Positions 34,783-47,240 of a DNA stretch of 64,000 nt are shown here, piece by piece. This DNA is from Phascolarctos cinereus (taxonomy: Eukaryota; Chordata; Mammalia; Diprotodontia; Phascolarctidae): the NCBI RefSeq assembly GCF_002099425.1, contig NW_018344037.1:5200001-5264000 (forward strand). The letters are read 5' to 3'. Each line of letters starts with the position of its first letter. The first letter of the stretch is position 1. Position numbers and translations under genes: made by a program. Under the pieces are notes generated by a model that saw nothing but the letters and a program-made list of their open reading frames with translations, did not search any database and was not told the origin of the DNA.

Positions 34783-35385
34783 CCCAACTGTATGCCAATA
34801 AATTTGATAATCTTAGTGAAATGGATGAATATTTATAAAAATATCAATTGCCCAGGTTTACAGAAGAAGAAATGAAATACTTAAATAACCTCATTTCAGA
34901 AAAAGAAATTGAACAAAGCATCAATGAACTTCCTAAGAAAAAATATCTATGACCAGATGGACTTACACATGAATTCTATCAAACATATACTATATAAACT
35001 ATTTTGGAAAATAGGTGAAGAAGGAATTCTACAAAATTATTTTTATTATACAAATGGGTGCTGATACTTGAAAAGACACATGATGGAAAAGACTGTTCAT
35101 ATCCAAAGAAAGAACTATGGAGTCTGATTACAGACTACTTGCTCTCTCCCTCTCTTTTTTATTGCTGTTTTGTTTTGTTTCTTCTTTCTCGTGGTTCCTC
35201 CCATCGCTTCTTTACAACATGATTAATGTAAAAATATATTCAATATGAATGCATATGTAAAGGCTATATCACTTTGTATGCTGTCTTGGGAAGGGGGGAG
35301 GAAAGGGAAGGGAGAAAATTTCAAACTTAAAAGCTTATAGAAGTGAATGTTGAAAACTAAAAAATAAATTATAAAATGGAGTAAC
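34783..35385 (+). mobile_element. Internally deleted L1: early RT segment joined to 3'UTR
   Basis: 34783-35060 matches the ORF2 stretch before and into the RT domain (words like '[15 protein letters not shown]', '[17 protein letters not shown]', then a decayed P-DG-TxEFYQ block). Near 35065 it jumps to the 3'UTR ('gatggaaaagactgttcata', 'ccaaagaaagaactatggag') and ends in an A-rich tail at 35385. Roughly 3 kb of ORF2 is missing. It is also 5'-truncated. Confidence 0.8.
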
Positions 35386-35446
35386 GTGGAGAAAACATGA
35401 ATGTGTATATATTCCTTTGTTTTTTAAATTTGGTCTATGAAGTCAA

Positions 35447-36010
35447 ATTAACAAGCATTTAAGTTCCTACTCTATTCTAAGCACTATTTTGTGCCAGAAA
35501 TACAAAGAAAGGCAAAAACAATCCCTGCCCTAATTGAGCTTACATTCTCATGGGGAAGGCAACATGAAAACAATATGTATAAACAAAATATATACAGAAC
35601 AAATTGGAGATAATATCAGAGGTTTTAGAATTAAGAGGCTTCTTAGACAATGTGGGGTTTTAGCTGAGTCTTGAGGAAAAATAGAGAAGCCAAGAGATAA
35701 GAGATAAAGAGGGAGACAATTCTAGGCATAAGGATATATGCTTAGAATTGGGAGACAGAGTATTTTTAAAGAGGAAAACCATTAATACCATTATCACTGG
35801 ATCACAATGTGGTGGGGAAGCAGGTTTAAGAAGCTTGGAAAGATATGAAGAGGACAAGTTATAAAGACTTTTTAAGAGCCAAATGTAATTTTATATATGC
35901 TACTTTGATCATTCAGGTAGCAGGGAACCAAAGAAGTTTCTTGAGTAATGACATGGTCAGATCTTAAGAAATATCACTTTGATAAGCAACCTGATAAAAT
36001 AAAGGGGTTC
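35447..36010 (+). repeat. Ancient mammalian repeat, copy 1 of an adjacent pair
   Basis: Begins with 'acaagcatttaagttcctac', then 'ggcaaaaacaatccctgccc' and 'gagcttacattctcatgggg'. It continues through 'gggttttagctgagtcttga' to 'atgacatggtcagatcttaa'. The order matches the next interval block by block. It looks like an old mammalian-wide LINE-derived repeat, but I cannot name it safely. Confidence 0.6.
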
Positions 36011-36019
36011 TTAATTAAT

Positions 36020-36620
36020 TTAGGGTCAATTAATTAATCAATAAATATTTATTAAACATCTGCTATGTGCCAGGCTCTGTGCTAGGTGCTGGAGATACAA
36101 ACAACCAAACAAAAAAAAAGGCGAAAGGCAGTCCCTGACCTCATAGAGCTTATAATCTAATTGAGGAGACAACATACAAACAAATATATACAAAGTAAGC
36201 TCTATATAGGATAAAAAGAAAATAATTAACAAAGGTAAGGCCCTGGATTAAAGAGGGGTTGGGTAAGGCTTTTTATAGAAGGTGGGATTTTACTTAGCAC
36301 TTAAAGGAAGCCAGGAAGGTCAGTAATCAGAGTATTCCAGGTATGGGGGGCAGCTAGAGCAAATATCCACAGCCAAGAGATAGAGTGTCCTATTCATGGA
36401 ACAAGCAGTAGGTTAGTGTCGCTGAATTGAAGAGTACGTAATGGAGAGTAAGGTGTAAGAAGACTGGAAAGGTAGGAGGGGGCTAGGTTACGAAGTTGTA
36501 TATCAAACAGAACACTCTTTGTATTTGTTACAGAACATAACAGGAAGACAATGGAGTTTATTGAATGGGGGCAAGAGAGGGGAAACAATGTGAATCCTAT
36601 ATGTTGAATTTTAATCATAT
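36020..36620 (+). repeat. Ancient mammalian repeat, copy 2 of an adjacent pair
   Basis: Begins with 'aatatttattaaacatctgc', then 'tatgtgccaggctctgtgct', 'ggcagtccctgacctcatag', 'gaaggtgggattttacttag', 'aagaagactggaaaggtagg' and 'ggaagacaatggagtttatt'. It is better preserved than copy 1. The minus-strand frames here are not genes. Confidence 0.65.
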
Positions 36621-36719
36621 AAAAATGTTATTTTGAGTAAGTCCTTAGGCTTCGAGACCACCAAAAAGGTTTCCTCTCAGCCCCTCCCCGTGAACACACA
36701 AAGTCAAGACCCTCCTGGA

Positions 36720-36940
36720 GTGGCAGATGGAGAATCTGACTTTGAGTTAGAAAGATCCATATTCTAATTTTGCCTCTATCAAATACTAGCTACATGGCTC
36801 AGGAATGTAATTTAACATCTCAGTATCATAAGGGACTTTTCAAGACTATAAGTTGCAGAACACTTGCTGATCTGCACTGGCAGAGGGACTTTCTTCACCA
36901 ATTACCTTTGCTAATGAAATCACAGGTCTGGGTGATTTCC
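36720..36940 (+). repeat. tRNA-headed SINE with 'TTGCAGA...AATGAAATCACAG' tail, copy 3
   Basis: Tail words 'actataagttgcagaacact', 'tgatctgcactggcagaggg' and 'tgctaatgaaatcacaggtc' match copies at 9255 and 17385. Confidence 0.75.
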
Positions 36941-38030
36941 CTCACATAACTCTAGCTAGTGGTTATGGGAAATAAGATTGCTCAGCAAAACAAAGGTCAA
37001 AGTCAAGTTTCTCCTAGAAATACAGTACATTATATTTAGAAAAATATGTCCCTCTCTTTTGCTAGTAGACATTGTTCCTTCCTTGCCTTTCATTCCACAT
37101 CACTCAAACATGTCTAGAAGTCCCATCACAGTGTTCTTTGCCCTCATTATATCATGAGAATACCCCCAGAATAATCACGCACATGTCCAGTCCAAGGTCT
37201 TGTGAAGAAGCTCTTCTATCATCTTGTGAATGGACCAACAATGCTTGAATATCAGTGATTCAGTTATACTCAGGTCTTCTTAATATATTCTATGCCAATT
37301 GGGCTTTCCTGTGGCCCTTGGTAAATGGAATCTCTCCTGTTCCGAGCCAGTTAATCTTGCTGAATCATCACCTTACTTCTCTTTCTTGAATTAAAATGCT
37401 TAGAGGAAAAAAAAACATAAAAAAACCCTTTACATTTTTGTAACACTTTCAAGATTAGTAAAGCACTTTACATATATATTTCCTAAAGTGCCACTCCCTC
37501 CCCTAGTAACTTACAAAATGTGTTTCAGAACTAAGGTTATTACAAATAAAACATACTCTGTGGGTACATATTCACTTAAAACTATAGAGCCCTCACTAAT
37601 ACATTGAACTTTAAAAGTTAACCAAAGCACACAATGATTTGAAAGCAACGCTACTTGATGAAAATGAATAATAAATGGTGTCAAAATATTTTCCATGTAA
37701 AACTTTCTATTTAATCTCATAAATGTACGTCATTTATGAGAAGAGTAGACACAAATTTGATGCCATATGCATATAAATAATAATTAAATACATGGAAGAT
37801 AATTAAATTAGGTTATAAAAGAAAAAAGTATAGCAAGAAGAAAAGAAGTACCACATGTTTAATAAATAAGAACTGAACGATGACAATGATAAAATGATAA
37901 ATGATAAAAAATGAAAGGATATTGAGAAGGTACAGTTAGAAAGGTAGGAGCAAAAACAACAAAGAACATCACAAAAGCTAAAGTAGGAAAGTATTCAGAA
38001 GATGTTGGTTAACAGTATCCAAAGTTAGAG
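36941..38030. other. Unassigned AT-rich DNA
   Basis: No gene or clear repeat. A short MIR3-like word group is near 37420-37500. The minus frame 37511-37720 has no support. Confidence 0.45.
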
Positions 38031-39480
38031 ACAGTTCACTGATGAGGAAGACTAAGAATATCCACTGTAGGGGTAAGAGATTATTAGTTTCTCTTGAGAA
38101 AGCAATTTCAATAAGGTTGGTACAGACAGAATCCAGCTTGCAAAGGATTGAGAAGGGAGTGGGAAGTGAAGAATCAGAAATATTACATAGGGATTATTCC
38201 TTCTAGGATTTTTGCAGCAAAATGAAAAAGGAACATGACAATTGCTTGAAAAAGATGGCAGGGAAAAATTAAATGTTTTTGGCTTTTTTTCAGGATGTTA
38301 GAAATCTGACCAGGATTGCATTGTAGTATGTAACTAACCACTAAAAAGGGTTGCTTTGAAGAAGAAAAGGAAAGTGCATGGTTAATAAAGTTAAGCCTAC
38401 AGAGAAGACAAAGAGGTAATAGTAATAAAAGGAAAATTAAATGGATTTATCATGAATGAGAGAAAGCTCAAATTTTTCTCACAAATGAGAGCAAAGCAAG
38501 AGATGAAAGGTCAATACATAACGGGATTTCTATGGAATAAGAGAGATGAAGAAATTCATTGCAACTTCAACTTCCAAAGTAAAGCAGAAGGCAAGGTCAT
38601 CTACTGAGAAATAAGGTGACAAGCATGGCATTGGGAATTTGAGAGGTGAAAATATGAAAAACCCTTGTGGAGAGATTGATATAAAAGTAAACAAGGGAAA
38701 GAAAAATCTTCTATATATTGTATAGCAAAGAAGGCCCCCTTGAAAGTAGGAAACAAATTAGTAATGGCCCCTATAAATACTGTTTCATGATTTCTCTTAA
38801 TAAGTTTCAATAGCTCTGATGTGAAAGGAGAGAGGATGATAGTGGGAGTCATAAGCAGCTTAGGAATGGCAAGCATGAATCACCAAAGAACAGGAATCCA
38901 ATGGAAAGGAAAAGGAATCCAAGAGAGAAGTACTAGGCAAAGTTGAATTGGTAAATTATTGAGACAAGAAGATGAAGAAAGGAAAGTGACACAATAGCAG
39001 CAATGACAAATTAGAAGATCAGGGAATAATAGGGAGATTAGAAGTGAGGACAATGATTTAAAGGCAAAAAAGGTTTGGAAAGATAGTATACTATAATCAG
39101 AGAGGGAATTTTCACAATTTATTATCGTAGACATGGAGCAATTAGGGATGGGGAAGTTGAAGTTACAAATGGGTGAAGTACAGTAGACATTTCATCATGG
39201 GATTTGAGGAATTTCATTAATTAATTTCCTTAAGAAATTTCATTAATTCATAAATAAGGGTATTTAAAGCATCCCCATTGTGAATCCTAAAATCACCACA
39301 TATGAGGACAGAGGAGGTAGAAAAGGTGAGTAAGGAAAATATGGGAAAAAGGAGAGATTATATGCTAGAGCTAAGTAGGTGACAGCAAGAAGGAATATGA
39401 GCAGGTAATTATAAATGAATGCACTAAAGTTAAAAGGAAGTCAGTTTGCTGAGCTATGGCAAAACAGAGAAGGTCTAGAA
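38031..39480 (+). repeat. Divergent purine-rich old repeat region
   Basis: Purine-rich sequence whose part at 39060-39420 ('ataatcagagagggaatttt', 'gacatggagcaattagggat', 'ctaagtaggtgacagcaaga') shares word order with 44690-45060. It is likely an ancient LINE-derived repeat. No coding frame on either strand is convincing. Confidence 0.45.
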
Positions 39481-39761
39481 GTAGTAGTGGGAAGAAAAAA
39501 TTACTAATATCTTGTCCTGACAAAAATTTGTTTTTCTGACCTACCCTTGGGTTTTAATAACTTGACCAAATGCCCTGCCTTATACAGCACTGATGTCTCT
39601 GCCTTAATGAATATTGACCATTTAATTTTTTTCAAAGAATCTAAAATCTTTTCAATAGCTATTACATTATAAAATATATATATATATATATTGGTGTACA
39701 TGTACTTTTTTCAAGACAGGGAAAACACTTTGAGGGCACAGTTTGTATTAAAGGTATGCTG

Positions 39762-41426
39762 TGGAATAACAAAAGGTCCAGAATATCAAGAGAACCAATG
39801 AAAAGAAATGCAGGGGAAGGTGGCCTAGCCATTCCAGAACTTAGATTGTATTATAAAGCAGCAATTATCAAAACTACTTGGTACTGGCTAAAAAATAGAG
39901 TGGTGAATCAGTGGAATAGGTTATATATGCAAGACTTGGTAAGTCAATGACTATAGTATCTACTATTTGATAAACCCAAAGACTGCAGCTTCTGGAATAA
40001 AAACTCCCTAGTTGACAAAAATTGCTGGGAAAACTGGAAAGGAATATGGCAGAAACTAGGCATAGACCAACATCTCACACCATATACCAAAATAAAATCA
40101 AAATGGGTTCATGATTTAGATATAAAGGCTGATACTGTAAGCAAACTGGGAGAGCAAGAAATAATTTACCTATCAGATTTACAGAGAACAGATGAATTCA
40201 TGACCAAACAGGAGATAGAGAACATTATAAAATGCAAAATGGATGATTCTGATCACATTAAATTGGAAAGCTTTTGCACAAATAAAGCCAATGCAACCAA
40301 GATTAGGAGAGAAGTAGAAAATTGGGAAAGAATTTTTACAACCAGTCTCTGATAAGGGCCTCATTTCTAAAACATATAGAGAATTAAATAAAATTTGTAA
40401 GAATACAAGTCATTACCCAACTGATAAATGGTCAAAGGATATGAACAGGCAGTTCTCAGATGAAGAAATTAAAGTCATCTATAGTCATATGAAAAAATGC
40501 TCTAAATCACTATTGATTAGAGAAATGCAAATCAAAACAACTCTGAGGTACCACATCACACCTATCAGATTCGCCAAAATGACAAAACCGGAAAATGATC
40601 AATGCAGAAGATATGGGAAAATTAGAACACTAATGCATTGTTGGTGGAATTGTGAAATGATTCAACCATTTTGGAGAGCAATTTGGAACTATGCCCAAAA
40701 GGCTAAATAAATGTGCATACCTTTTGACTCAGCAATAGCATTTTTCTAAGGCTGTATGCCAGAGATCATACAAATGGAAAAAGGAGCCACATGTACAAAA
40801 TTATTTACAGCAGCTCTTTTTGTGGTGACAAAGAATCGGAAATTGAGAGGATGCCCATCAATGGGGGAATGGCTGAACAAGTTGTGGTATATGAATGTAA
40901 TGGAATATCATTGTGCTATAAGAAATGATGAGCAGGTGGACTTCAGAAAAACCTGTAAAGACTTGTATGGACTGATTCTGAGTGAAGTGAGCAGAACCAG
41001 GATAACATTTTACACAGTAACAGCCACGTTGTGTGATGACTAACATTGATAGACATAGCCCTCCTCAGCAGTGTAAGAATCCAAGATATCTCTAAAGGTC
41101 TTATGATGGAAAATGCTATCCATATCCAAAGGAAGAACTATGGAGTTTCAATGCAGATCAAAGCATGCTATTTGCTGTTTCTTTTTCTTCTGTTTTGTTT
41201 TGTTTCCTCCTCCCTGTTGCTCCTCCTATTGGTTCTAATTCTTCCTTACATCATCACTAATGTGAAAATATGTTTGATAGGGACGTATATATATAACATA
41301 TGTCAGATTGTGTGCCATCTCAGAGAGGGAGGCATGGAGGAAGGGGGAGAAAAATTTAAAACTCAAAGGCTTATGGAAGTGATTGTTGATAAATCAAAAT
41401 AAATTATTAAAATAATTTTTTAAAAA
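39762..41426 (+). mobile_element. 5'-truncated L1 (ORF2 C-terminus + 3'UTR)
   Basis: ORF2 C-terminal pieces are open at 39756-39950 (IIKTTWYWLKNRVVNQWNRL), 40441-40710 and 40756-41043. The zinc-knuckle-like block QCRRYGKI...HCWWNCEMIQPFW lies in the second. ORF2 ends at the TAA/TGA region near 41043 after LYGLILSEVSRTRI. The 3'UTR follows, with the TTTTCTTCTGTTTTG block, and an A-rich end. An 8-bp flanking repeat with one mismatch (GTATGCTG 39754-39761, GCATGCTG 41427-41434) is the probable target duplication. Stops and shifts between pieces make it dead. Confidence 0.9.
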
Positions 41427-41434
41427 GCATGCTG

Positions 41435-42675
41435 AATTATTGAACTGAATTGCCATGCACATAGCTTGTGCTCTCAAAACTTTTACAACACTAATTCACA
41501 TAGGTCTGACCTATCTAGGCCCCCTTTGCTACCCAAGTTTCACACACAAACTTTCTGTTTACTCCATCTTTTGTATGTATCTTCTCAATTCAACTAAAGA
41601 AAGGCTTCTGAAAAACCATAGTTTCTATTTGTTTTAAAAATGTTATGTGGGAAACTGTCAAGCTAACAGTGTGGAACCTAACAGACAATAATATTTATGA
41701 ATACTAGTATGCTAGGAGATCTAATTTATTGCTATCTACCATAGCCACTCCCTGGGGGAGTGTGTATAGTGTTTACAAAATGGCCATTTGCTCTTAATGC
41801 CAAAACTAAAATGGTTGCTATAAAGTTTTATGGATTTTTTGATTTTTCCATTGCCACTCACCCAAGGTTTTATTTCAGCTCAGTGTACTGGCAGAATTCA
41901 ATTTTTCCCATGAAAAACTTGTTATGTCCGGGGCCAAAGGGCGAGTGCTAGTTTTCAGGAGTGCTATAAAGTAGTCAGATCCACTTGTAATAACCACCAT
42001 AGATAGGTCTACGTTAGTCCCTAGAAGAGACTGAAATTTGCAATCAAAGTGTACCCTTTGCATGGGCAGTAAGTAAATGGTAAATAAGGGTGAGAAATTT
42101 TTTTTTATTATTGTTGTTTTGTTTTTGAGTAAAAAGAAAGTTTGTGGATTTTCAATTTATCCATTGGTTTTAAGTCCCAGAACAACTACTAGAAAGATCT
42201 TTTAAATAAAGACTAAGCATGAATTACATTTTGCAACCACTTGGAACATTTTTGCTAAAAGTGCTACTTTATTCATCCTATGTATTTTCCCTAGTATTGT
42301 GACCCTCAAAGTCTGGAAGCTAATCACCTAAGGCCTGGGAGAAACAAATGTATTTTACAGTACTCTAGGATAAAATCTCCTGTTACGGAATGAAATATGC
42401 AGAAGTAGAAATGAAAGAGTCAATTTTCAGACATCAGTATGAGTTGAATTATACTCTTTGACTATATCTATCACAAAAAAATCCTAAATATTGTTCTGTC
42501 CTTGATACAACTACAGGATAAGAAATAGATCAATTTCTGCACACGGATCCATGAAAAAAAATGCCCTATTATTATAATAATGTGGGGTAGGGGAACTAAA
42601 AGGATAAAGGAAAAAACCTTACCATTGACATTTAAATCTCTGTTCACTAAAAGCAATTGTAAGACTTTGAATTCG
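41435..42675. other. Unassigned DNA
   Basis: No repeat or gene recognised apart from a T-run at 42098-42125. Frames at 41455-41951 are short and featureless. Confidence 0.5.
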
Positions 42676-42828
42676 GGCACCTAGGTGGCATAGTGGATAG
42701 AGCACAGGCCCTGGATTCAGGAAGACCTGAGTTCAAATCTGACCCCAGACACATAACACTTACTAGCTGTGTGATTCTGGGAAAGTCACTTAACCCCATT
42801 GCCTAGCCAAAAAAATAAAGAAAAGAAA
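42676..42828 (+). repeat. Short tRNA-headed SINE (A-tailed type)
   Basis: Head 'gggcacctaggtggcatagt', B-box-like 'gagttcaaatctg', core 'tagctgtgtgattctgggaa', end 'ccccattgcctagcc' plus an A-rich tail. Same short form as 18196 on the other strand, and better preserved than most SINEs here, so relatively young. Confidence 0.9.
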
Positions 42829-43039
42829 AAGACTTTGAATGCACATTATTCTGATACTCTATCATGTAAAATGAGAGTTAAATAAACTAACATGGCCTCT
42901 GCCTTCAAAGAATGACATAAATTTCTTACCTAAAATATTCCAGCTAAGTTAAGCCTTCACATTAATAAAAGAAATTTAAGGTACTTTATTAGTAACATTT
43001 AGAGATGTATATTTCACATAGTTGGGAATACTTAATTTG

Positions 43040-43232
43040 GAGATATAGTCAAATATTTAGAGACAGAAAAGATTTTAGAGACCACTGGGCCCAACTCTGT
43101 CATCTTATAAATGACGAAACTGAGGCACAGAAAGGTTAAATGACTTACCCAAGATGACATAGGTAATAAATATCTGAGATTGATTTTGAAGTTATATCTT
43201 AGCATTCTCTTCAATATACCACCTAATTACCT
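43040..43232 (-). repeat. MIR/THER-like CORE-SINE
   Basis: The plus strand reads 'agattttagagaccactggg', 'aaactgaggcacagaaaggt', 'gacttacccaagatgacata', the reversed SINE layout. Confidence 0.75.
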
Positions 43233-43402
43233 CAATAAGGTGGATAAATATTCTTATAATGTTGGTATTCCCTTCAAATGTTGAGATTGAAACCCATGCA
43301 TGCTCTCTCATCTCCCACGGCCCTTGTCCATGTCTTCCCATTAATCCATTATAAGTGTTCTACCCAATATACTGTGAGTTAAGTCTATAATATTAGTTAT
43401 TG

Positions 43403-44028
43403 CACAACATGGCTGTTACTGTGTAAAACATTCTCCTGGTTCTGCTCACTTCACTCAGCATCAGACCATATAAGTCTTTCCAGGATTTCCTGAAGTCAGC
43501 CTGTTCATCATTTTAAGAAATGATAGTATTCCATTACATTCATATACCACAACTTGTTCAGCCATTCCCCCATTGATGGGCATCCTCTCAATTTCCAATT
43601 CTTTGCCACCATAAAAAGAGCCGCTATAAATATTTTTGTACGTGTGGGTCCTTTTCCCACTTGTATGATTTCTCTGGGATAGAGCCCTAGAAGTACTATT
43701 GCTGGGTCAAAGGTTATGCACATTTTTATGGCCCTTTGGGCATAGTTCCAAATCGCTCTCCAAAATGGTTGGATCATTTCACAACTCCACCAACAATGCA
43801 TTAGTGTTCCAATTTTCCCACATCTCCAACATTGATCATTTCCCTGTTTTGTCATTTTGGTGAATCTGATAGGTGTGATGTGGTACCTCAGAGTTGTTTT
43901 GATTTGCATTTCTCTAATTAATAGTGATTTAGAGCATTTTTTTCATATGACTATAGATGGCTTCATCTGAGAACTGCCTGTTCATACACCATGACCATTT
44001 ATCAACTGGGGAATGACTTGTAGTCTTA
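43403..44028 (-). mobile_element. L1 ORF2 C-terminal fragment, truncated at both ends
   Basis: The minus strand keeps a 133-residue open piece (43508-43909) with IRFTKMTKQGNDQCWRCGKI and CWWSCEMIQPFWRAIWNYAQ, the ORF2 Cys/Trp block. Similarity runs from the very end of ORF2 (43403) to about 44028. There is no 3'UTR or poly(A), so the 3' end was lost after insertion or this is a fragment of a larger rearranged copy. Confidence 0.85.
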
Positions 44029-44455
44029 TAAAGATTGATAAACAAAATTATAAAGACAATTTTGGAATACCTATGAATGCTTACCAATGAACAAACAAGC
44101 ACAGTTTGAAATGGCCTACGCGGAAGAATGTTATCTACTTCTCAACAGAGATGTGATGGACTCAATTTAAATATGCATAATTTAACACATATTTTAGACA
44201 TGCATAATGGAAGAATTTGCTTTAACTATGCATACTTGGCACAGCATTTTCTTCCCTCTAAATGGGAGAGATTAAGAGAGAAAATAAATATAAGCTAATT
44301 GAGAAATTTAAGTGAAAAAGTTAATCAGAGTTAACATTAGATATTTGTTATTCAGCAGGAAGCCTCAATTGATATTAGGTAACATAAATTTGGCAGTAAA
44401 CCAGTCATTATGGTCACATGACTTTATCACAGCTCAACTTCAGTAGGAATGGTGA
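44029..44455. other. Unassigned AT-rich DNA
   Basis: No gene or repeat recognised. Confidence 0.5.
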
Positions 44456-44459
44456 AGGC

Positions 44460-45560
44460 AGATGTTATATGTTAGCCAGAGTTATTATCTGGCAAGATGT
44501 GACTGGTAACAGGAAAAGTGGCCAAAGACTTCTAGGGTAGATATGGCTTATATTTGAATTAGTCAACTCTTGGTCACTGGCTAAGACTATGAAAGAAGAA
44601 GGAAAAGTGAGAGAAATAATCATAGAGAAAGAGAACAGAGAAGGGATGAGGGACTGGTGGTCCTTACAAGGAAAAAAAATTATGTATAAGAAGAGATTTA
44701 AACATAAATGACTATGGTCAGAGAAAGGAATTTCAGAATTCTGGATCATGCATTTGGAACAATTAGGAATGGTGGTCAGATCAAGGGCACTGCAGTGCGT
44801 GCCAGAGATGGAGTGAATACGTGAGCCATAAAAGTTTAAGAGGTTGATAAACTGGATAAAAATTTATTTAGAAATATATACATACATATGTGTGTATAAA
44901 AGTATATTTATGTATATACATGTAAACACTTATTGAATTTCCCATGGATAAGAACAAGAGAGTTGTGTTGAGATGAAAACATTTACTCAGGTAACAAAAT
45001 TATTCAGAAAGTAGGGAAAATGACCTGGAGGTTAGTAGACGAGGAATAGACCTCAAGAGAAGAGCTGTCCATGAGTATCTGGTGGCAAAATGACAGTCTG
45101 GCAGTGAAAGTGAGAAACAGGGAGTATGCCTAGTCTTTTTACTGGAATGGTACCAATAGAATTGATGGTCTTTTCAGAGAAATAACATCTAGTATTTGGA
45201 AAAGTTGTTCAGGGATGTATTGTTTTATAAAGAGAGAGATTTTTAAGGGTGGAAGAATAAGTAATTGTGAAGTAAAAGAATCTAGGATAAAGGGGACTTT
45301 GTTAACAAAGGAGCAGAAATTATTGAAGGTGGATTTAAATAAGAGGATATGAACTAGGAAGTGGTGGGCATAACATAGGTAGGGTAAGGAGACATAATAC
45401 AGTGATAGGATTTTTGCCTCAGGAGACTATAATTCTGAATCATGGAAATAAAAAGAGTCAAATATGAAAATGTTTCAGTCACTACATGGAGAACAACCAG
45501 TTGATAAGTGCCTTTTTCTGTAGGGTCCTGGATAACTAAGCATAGAGTCAATTCCAACCA
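44460..45560 (+). repeat. Divergent purine-rich old repeat region
   Basis: Words 'ggtcagagaaaggaatttca', 'gcatttggaacaattaggaa' and 'ggaggttagtagacgaggaa' match the order seen at 39060-39420. TA/TG simple sequence interrupts it at 44875-44930. Probably the same ancient family as 38031-39480. Confidence 0.45.
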
Positions 45561-47240
45561 TTTTTCTTTTCTTGTAACGTATAGAGTTTCATGATGTTTT
45601 AGCTGAAAAACATAATAGGATGTTTTAGTTATGTTCTAAGATTTGACATGGTGGAAGAATATGGTGCTAATTACAGCCATGGGAGTTGAGTGAGCTAGCT
45701 CTATTGCCCCCCCCAAACAAAATCTCCTCTACACATCATTAGCTCCAGATGTCCTAAAAGCTACCCCTCAAACCCCGTATACCTTCATACACTGAGGCTT
45801 TATATTTGTGATGTGTAAGGACTCCTTTCCCATCAGGTAATCTGCCCTGAGTGTCTAGATACTTAAGTAAGGCCCTCCATCACATTGAGTTTGCTTTGAG
45901 GTAGCAACCAAGGCCAAAATCTGAGTATAAAAACACCAAGCATATATGTTGCACAAGAAACTGAAGCCTGAGAAAGATGTGACAACCGTTTAGGACTGAC
46001 CAGCTCTTCACTTCCATACGTATATGTCTATGACTAGTGTTTAATTCAAATAAGCAATACATTGTTCAGCTACTTCAACTCTTTTAGAACTTGTCCAATA
46101 GGACTTCTGATGGACTCCTAAGAAAGAGTATCCACATTCACGAAATTATGTTTCAAGTATTGAAAAAGTGCATACAATCATGAACTGTGCATACGTAAGC
46201 AGTGTGTTTGGCTTAAATGTGGATTCTATTATTCTAAAACATTTTCATTATTATTTCAAATAAGGTTATCAAAAATAAATTTCTATTAATTTTTTAGCAT
46301 TACATTACCTTAGGAATAAAACTCATGCCTCTGGGGATAATAATGTATCTTACATTATTTGCATTTAAATGAGGTTTCTTGGATCTTGGAGTGATTATAT
46401 TTGCCCTATAAATTACTTAGTTGCTATAAATTATCTAGATTGTTAAGCAAATTTTCTATGATGATTGACTATAGAAGACTAATTGTACCTGATAAATGTT
46501 GTTGGAAATATAAAAATGAAAAGATCTTCCATTTTAGCAGTTATTCCAGGATGATGTTAGCCTACTTGAAAAAAAACAAAAAACAAAAAACAAAAAACCC
46601 TGTGCAGGCATCTTGAGAAATAACAAGTGGCAACATTTTTATTGCCTTTTCCTAATCAAAGAATTATAAAATCTGTAAGTGGGGAGGAAGGTACACAATA
46701 GGCTATCTTGTTTTTTATTACTGTTATTAACTGTTAAATTTAGAGGGATTTGAGATTAATTCTTACCACTATATGCTTACTTGCTCACTTGTGAATTGTT
46801 GAATTTTTATTGCATTTTCAAATAATTCCTTAATATTTATAGACATGCCTTGTGGTAACACCTGGTTATTAAGTTAATCTTTTCAACTTCAATCAAGTGC
46901 TCTTTTTACCAATTATAAAAGTAACTGAACATGTCCACTCCTTAAGGAGCAAGGGTCGACTTATACCACAACCTATTAACACAGGCTTACACCTCTAGTT
47001 TTATACCAGCTCCTCCTAAAATACCAAATTGAAGGACTCAAGACTAAATGTTCATGCCAATCTTGAAGGAAAAGCAAAATTACTTTGAATGTAGGATAAA
47101 CCCCTTTAATTTTGCAGATGAACACCAGAGATAAGGATATAGCAAATGTCTAATTTAGCAAGACTTTTTTTTGACATTGAAGAAAAATTGACCCTTTCTT
47201 GCACATAAAAACCAGGGCACTAAGGCAACCTTCCTTGAAA
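45561..47240. other. Unassigned AT-rich DNA
   Basis: No interspersed repeat stands out. An (A6C)n run lies at 46570-46600. Short frames such as 46401-46616 are featureless. Confidence 0.5.

Noticed and set aside
43508-43909. 133-residue open frame as a domesticated gene
   Set aside because: It is plain L1 ORF2 C-terminus with immediate loss of frame on both sides, and no sign of a host promoter or splice sites.
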